DNA of 18,952 nucleotides, taken from positions 1 through 18,952 of the forward strand of contig JAGYOS010000055.1 of NCBI GenBank assembly GCA_018399475.1, read 5' to 3'. Every line of letters begins with the position of its first letter. Within the stretch, counting starts at the first letter, position 1. Below, in pieces: positions 15,790-18,952 of this stretch. The notes under the pieces were generated by a model. That model saw only the letters and a list, made by a program, of their open reading frames with translations. It did no database searches and was not told the DNA's origin. The position numbers were made by a program, and so were the translations under genes. This stretch comes from a bacterium (GTDB lineage Bacteria; Patescibacteriota; Minisyncoccia; CAIUEV01; JAHKAQ01).

Positions 15790-16848
15790 TTATCCGGCAA
15801 CTATTTTAGCCGGAACTTTATGTTTGATTTTTTTCTCTTCGCTTTTTATTTTTTCTCCGGCAATTTCTTTAAAGAATAAAACCCAAAAAGACTTAATGAA
15901 AACCAAATATACGCCTCTTATAAAAGATTCAAATACAAGAAAGATTAAGAATAAAGTAACACCGGAAAAAATTAGAGCTATCGGGTTGAAGACAGCCAAG
16001 AAGATTCCACCCGCTATAGCTGCCATAAAAATAAAAGGCATCAAAACGAAGAAAGAAGCTATGCCTACTACCAAGTCAATAATTATTTCCAAAATCCAAG
16101 CCACTATAATTTTAGAAAATTTCTTTCTGAGGATATCATAAGCTGAGCTTAAAGAAGAAAAAACTCCTTGGTTGGCACAAACTGCGAATAAAAAAGCTAG
16201 CTTGGTTATCAGGGTGAGGAAAATGAGAATAAACAGGAAAAATAGAATCCCCAAAATCATTAGAGTGATAGCGGTGGGGCTATTATTTGTCAGGAAAAAA
16301 AAGATTATGGGAGAAGCAATGGTTGCTAAAATGATTAAAATAAAGCCTCCAATAGTTAAATTTATTCCCAACAGTCTCCAGAATTTTCTAATTCCTTCTC
16401 TGAAAGATTTTTTAAAGCCGGTTTTAATTTTGGCGTCCAGTTTGTTCGCTCCGTCAATAATGGCTCCTAAACTTATCAATCTGAAAATGTATAAAGCAAC
16501 TGTAAACAAAATCAGGAAAATGCCCGCAATTATTATAACTATTAGGTAACTTTCCAAAAAATTTTCCAACCATTGGGAAGTAGCAGTTTGATTGTTCAAT
16601 CCGGTCTTGGTTTGCCAGATTTTGATTCTTTCCGTCCAACCTTCCCATTCGTCTCCTCCAAAATTTGTTCCGAAGCTTCTTCCACCGGAAGTCAGAGCGA
16701 TAAAAATTCCAAAAATCCACAAAAATTTATTTTTGATGGTTAGGGTTAAAGCTTTTTTTAATAATTCCAGGTAATCTATGCTACCGTTAGGAGGCGACTC
16801 ATTCTTCGGATTTTGGATTTGATTTTGGTTTTTCTTCAGAGGTTTCAT
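15790..16848 (-). CDS. Polytopic membrane protein of unknown function (DUF4013-like topology)
   Basis: 352 residues. A cytoplasmic Lys/Asn/Gln-rich leader is followed by SIDYLELLKKALTLTIKNKF (23-42). This amphipathic helix and the first hydrophobic segment WIFGIFIAL are typical of a family of uncharacterised multi-pass proteins frequent in small-genome bacteria. Further membrane segments lie near 101-125, 160-187, 196-225, 247-272 and 273-308. Between the first and second is an exposed, Trp-, Gly- and Thr-rich loop (about 53-98). No catalytic motif is visible. The start at 16848 lies inside the 3' end of ftsH, a 50-base overlap in another frame. There is no later ATG before the membrane core, so either the overlap is real or a non-AUG start is used. 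It is in the ftsH transcription unit. Confidence 0.75.
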   Translation of the reverse strand: MKPLKKNQNQIQNPKNESPPNGSIDYLELLKKALTLTIKNKFLWIFGIFIALTSGGRSFGTNFGGDEWEGWTERIKIWQTKTGLNNQTATSQWLENFLESYLIVIIIAGIFLILFTVALYIFRLISLGAIIDGANKLDAKIKTGFKKSFREGIRKFWRLLGINLTIGGFILIILATIASPIIFFFLTNNSPTAITLMILGILFFLFILIFLTLITKLAFLFAVCANQGVFSSLSSAYDILRKKFSKIIVAWILEIIIDLVVGIASFFVLMPFIFMAAIAGGIFLAVFNPIALIFSGVTLFLIFLVFESFIRGVYLVFIKSFWVLFFKEIAGEKIKSEEKKIKHKVPAKIVAG

Positions 16849-18661
16849 ATTTTTTCATTAAAGCTTCAAATTCTTCTTTTTCAAGAGTTTCTTTTTTAAG
16901 AAGAATTTTAGCGATTGCTTGCAGTTCTTTATTTTTTTCTTTTAATAGGCGGATTGTTTTCATTTGAGCTTTTCTGATGAATCTAGTGACTGCTTGGTCT
17001 ATTTTAGCAGCCATTTCTTCGGAATAATTACGCCCTTCATGAATTTCTTTTCCTAAGAAAATTGCTTCTTCTTTATTCCCCCAAACAGCAAGTCCCAATT
17101 TGCTCATTCCGTAGCGAGTTACCAAATTTCGGGCGATTTTTGTGGCTTCCTTTAAATCGTTGGATGCTCCCGTAGTTACATCTTTAAAAATCAGTCTTTC
17201 AGAGGCATAACCGGCTAACAAAACGGAAAGTTCATCCAGGAATTCTTTTTTAGTTTGAAAATGCTTGTCTTCCAAGGGAAGTTTCAAAGTATAACCGGCA
17301 GCTTGCCCTCTTGAAATGATAGATATCTTATGTACCGGATCGGCGTTAGGTAAAAAATGAGCCACTAAAGCGTGCCCCGCTTCGTGGTAAGCGGTTATCT
17401 TTTTCTCTTTTTCTGAAATTATTCTGCTTCTTCTCTCCGGTCCCAGCATTACTTTTTCAATAGATTCGGTTAATTCAGCCATGCCTATCAATTTTTTGTT
17501 TCTTCTGGCGGTAAGAATAGCGGCTTCATTCATTAAATTCATCAAGTCCGCTCCCGAGAAGCCGGGAGTTCTTTGAGCGATTGTTTTTAAATCTATATTT
17601 TTCCTGGTCGGTTTTTTTAAAGCGTGGATTTCTAAAATAGCTTTTCTCTCAGAAATATCGGGATTGTCTATTACAACGTGGCGGTCAAATCTTCCCGGCC
17701 TTAAAAGGGCGGGATCTAAAACATCGGGGCGGTTAGTGGCCGCAATAACAATTACATTATCGCCCGTATCAAATCCATCCATTTCTACCAAAATTTGGTT
17801 TAAGGTTTGTTCTCTTTCGTCGTGGCCTCCTCCCAAGCCGGATCCTCTTTGGCGGCCGACAGCGTCAATCTCGTCTATAAAAACAATAGAAGGAGCACTT
17901 TTTTTCGCTTGCTTAAAAAGGTCGCGGACCCTGCTTGCTCCAACTCCTACGAACATTTCTACAAATTCAGAGCCGGATATATGGAAAAAGGGTACGTTGG
18001 CTTCTCCCGCTACCGCTTTAGCCAATAAAGTTTTACCGCACCCGGGAGGGCCTAACAATAAAGTGCCTCTTGGTATTTTCGCTCCCATTTTTTCAAATTT
18101 TTCGGGAAAACGTAAAAATTCTACAATTTCCTCCAATTCGGTTTTAGCTTCTTTAAGCCCGGCAACGTCTTTGAAGGTAGTTCTTTTTTTCTTATCGCCG
18201 GGGTTTTGCATTTTAGCCCGAGAATTTCCAAAACTTAAAGCTTGGCTGTTGCCTCGCTGGGCTTGGCGCATTATAAACCATAAAAATATTCCGATAAAAA
18301 TGAAAGGAATAAGGATGGGGAGGATAGTTTTAACCAAAAAGTCAATTCCTGCATTTTCTTGAATTGATATTTTAACTTCCTGCAGGCTTTTATCGGTAAC
18401 CCCGTAGTTTTTAAGAGATTCGGTTAAACCGGACTCCGGTTCTTTTTGGGAAATCAGCTTTTCTCCGTTTTTTAACTCAATTTTAAGTTTGTTTTCATTA
18501 ACAGTGATGACAGCAACTTCATCGCTGTTTATTTTTTGAGCCACTTCGTTCAAAGCTATTTCATTTTCTTCAGGAGAAGGATTGCTGTAAAGAGCAAAAA
18601 TTCCTGAAATTATAAGGAAGACGAGCAGAATAGTGGTTATATGTTTAACGAGTTGTTTCAT
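16799..18661 (-). CDS. ftsH: ATP-dependent zinc metalloprotease FtsH
   Basis: Hexameric membrane AAA+ protease that extracts and degrades unneeded or misassembled membrane and cytosolic proteins. Helix 1 (8-25), an external domain (about 26-108) and helix 2 (about 111-131) anchor it. The AAA domain has Walker A GPPGCGKT (204-211), the pore loop FVGVG (237-241), Walker B FIDEID (261-266), and the second region of homology with RPGRFDRH (321-328). The M41 protease domain has HEAGH (426-430) and the third zinc ligand D502 in SNDLKEA. Length (620) is normal and the tail is charged. All catalytic residues are present, so it should be active. It lies about 100 bases downstream of a probable tilS end, an order common in bacteria, and ends in UGA within the overlap with the next gene. 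Confidence 0.98.
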   Translation of the reverse strand: MKQLVKHITTILLVFLIISGIFALYSNPSPEENEIALNEVAQKINSDEVAVITVNENKLKIELKNGEKLISQKEPESGLTESLKNYGVTDKSLQEVKISIQENAGIDFLVKTILPILIPFIFIGIFLWFIMRQAQRGNSQALSFGNSRAKMQNPGDKKKRTTFKDVAGLKEAKTELEEIVEFLRFPEKFEKMGAKIPRGTLLLGPPGCGKTLLAKAVAGEANVPFFHISGSEFVEMFVGVGASRVRDLFKQAKKSAPSIVFIDEIDAVGRQRGSGLGGGHDEREQTLNQILVEMDGFDTGDNVIVIAATNRPDVLDPALLRPGRFDRHVVIDNPDISERKAILEIHALKKPTRKNIDLKTIAQRTPGFSGADLMNLMNEAAILTARRNKKLIGMAELTESIEKVMLGPERRSRIISEKEKKITAYHEAGHALVAHFLPNADPVHKISIISRGQAAGYTLKLPLEDKHFQTKKEFLDELSVLLAGYASERLIFKDVTTGASNDLKEATKIARNLVTRYGMSKLGLAVWGNKEEAIFLGKEIHEGRNYSEEMAAKIDQAVTRFIRKAQMKTIRLLKEKNKELQAIAKILLKKETLEKEEFEALMKKYETSEEKPKSNPKSEE

Positions 18662-18720
18662 GATTGTTTTATTGTCTAAAAATAGATGGTTTTTTAATTT
18701 TTTAGAGTGTTAATCCGGTT

Positions 18721-18769
18721 GGCATTTCTTACTTTTTTATTATCCAAAGTAAAAAACGGCATTTCCTAC
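18721..18769. repeat. Short imperfect direct repeat upstream of ftsH
   Basis: GGCATTTCTTAC (18721-18732) recurs as GGCATTTCCTAC (18758-18769) with one mismatch, 37 bases apart. The second copy includes the stop codon of the preceding gene. A minor inverted repeat, TTACTTT (18729-18735) and AAAGTAA (18746-18752), lies between them. It could be a local duplication or a regulator site, or chance in A/T-rich DNA. Confidence 0.3.
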
Positions 18770-18952
18770 AGCCTTTCAAAGATAACTTTATCACCATTTT
18801 TTTTAATGGTCAATTTACCGATTTCCGAAAATTTCTTTTTATTTCTGGGATTATTCAAATAGCCGATTGTTTTTTTAATAAGTTCTTGGCTAATGTCGTT
18901 TAAATCTCCTCTTAAATCTAGAATTATCATTCTTAAAACCGCGCCGACTATT
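18766..18952 (-). CDS. tilS: C-terminal fragment of a probable tRNA(Ile)-lysidine synthase
   Basis: An open frame enters from the window end and stops at TAG (18766-18768), giving 61 complete codons. The visible part contains VLRMIILDLRGDLNDISQE, a helix, then FSEIGKLTIKKNGDKVIFER. The LRxxI...L(K/R)GDL...IS pattern followed by a small beta domain with G-x-L-x-I/V-x-(K/R) and a D-x-V/L-x-x-ER ending fits the C-terminal region of TilS. TilS modifies the wobble C34 of tRNA-Ile(CAU) to lysidine so that it reads AUA. TilS just upstream of ftsH is a recurrent bacterial gene order. The catalytic SGGxDS loop would lie outside the window, so this is a likely but unproven call. Confidence 0.5.
   Translation of the reverse strand, partial: IVGAVLRMIILDLRGDLNDISQELIKKTIGYLNNPRNKKKFSEIGKLTIKKNGDKVIFERL

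Noticed and set aside
15776..16141. Plus-strand ORF of 121 codons opposite the polytopic membrane protein
   Set aside because: It is antisense to a clear membrane protein and has the Lys/Ile-rich composition expected of a mirrored hydrophobic gene.
17664..18362. Plus-strand ORF of 232 codons opposite ftsH
   Set aside because: It is wholly antisense to the conserved AAA domain of ftsH, and its Ser/Pro-rich composition reflects the complement. No domain is visible.
18694..18762. A 22-codon minus-strand ORF (MPFFTLDNKK...) between the tilS-like end and ftsH
   Set aside because: It is very short, has AGGA only two bases from its ATG, shows no recognisable family, and lies over the imperfect repeats. 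It could be a chance frame in a leader.
1..18952. CRISPR array, tRNA or rRNA genes, insertion sequences or integrase signatures
   Set aside because: I saw no regularly spaced repeats, cloverleaf-like sequences, transposase motifs or terminal inverted repeats in the gaps, and the genes leave little room for them.
1..18952. Alternative genetic code (UGA read as Gly, as in Gracilibacteria/Absconditabacteria)
   Set aside because: UGA ends ftsH and the RND gene at the expected length, and no conserved gene here has an in-frame UGA.

Overview
The window is an A+T-rich bacterial contig using the standard code: UGA ends ftsH and the RND gene and is not read through elsewhere. Several features suggest a small-genome Candidate Phyla Radiation (Patescibacteria, Parcubacteria-like) bacterium. 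These are tightly packed genes, A/T-rich start contexts with no Shine-Dalgarno at any of 15 starts, a MurE lacking its N-terminal domain, and a short zinc-ribbon L28. This placement is an inference from gene content; there is no rRNA or marker tree in the window.

Layout. (1) 1-4765, minus strand: a four-gene envelope-glycan operon read from 4765 downwards: nucleotide-sugar dehydrogenase, membrane GT2 glycosyltransferase, GT4 glycosyltransferase, and a polytopic GT-C-like protein cut by the window start. (2) 4766-4978: divergent intergenic region with an extended -10 promoter and a leader hairpin. (3) 4979-9272, plus strand: GT4 glycosyltransferase, a membrane histidine-kinase-like protein, a tandem-receiver protein and a MurE-type ligase, closed by an intrinsic terminator at 9307-9334. 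(4) 9373-13975, plus strand: a promoter, then a membrane fusion protein and an RND transporter, with no outer-membrane channel. (5) 13988-14209, minus strand: rpmB. (6) 14233-14917, plus strand: a promoter and a site-2-type M50 protease. (7) 14919-18952, minus strand: a secreted or anchored protein of unknown function, a polytopic membrane protein, ftsH, and the C-terminus of a probable tilS.

How the genes fit together. Regions 1-3 look like one envelope island: nucleotide-sugar oxidation, sugar transfer on lipid carriers at the membrane, peptidoglycan stem-peptide synthesis, and a signalling pair placed between a glycosyltransferase and murE. The right half covers membrane export and membrane proteolysis (RND pump, S2P, FtsH) with housekeeping genes.

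The most notable feature is the signalling pair. The kinase has all its ATP-binding boxes but Ser97 stands where the phospho-accepting His should be. Its partner has two receiver domains and no output domain, and the second receiver has lost two switch residues. The MurE-like ligase is the second point of interest: it lacks domain 1 and differs from the family in three signature motifs.
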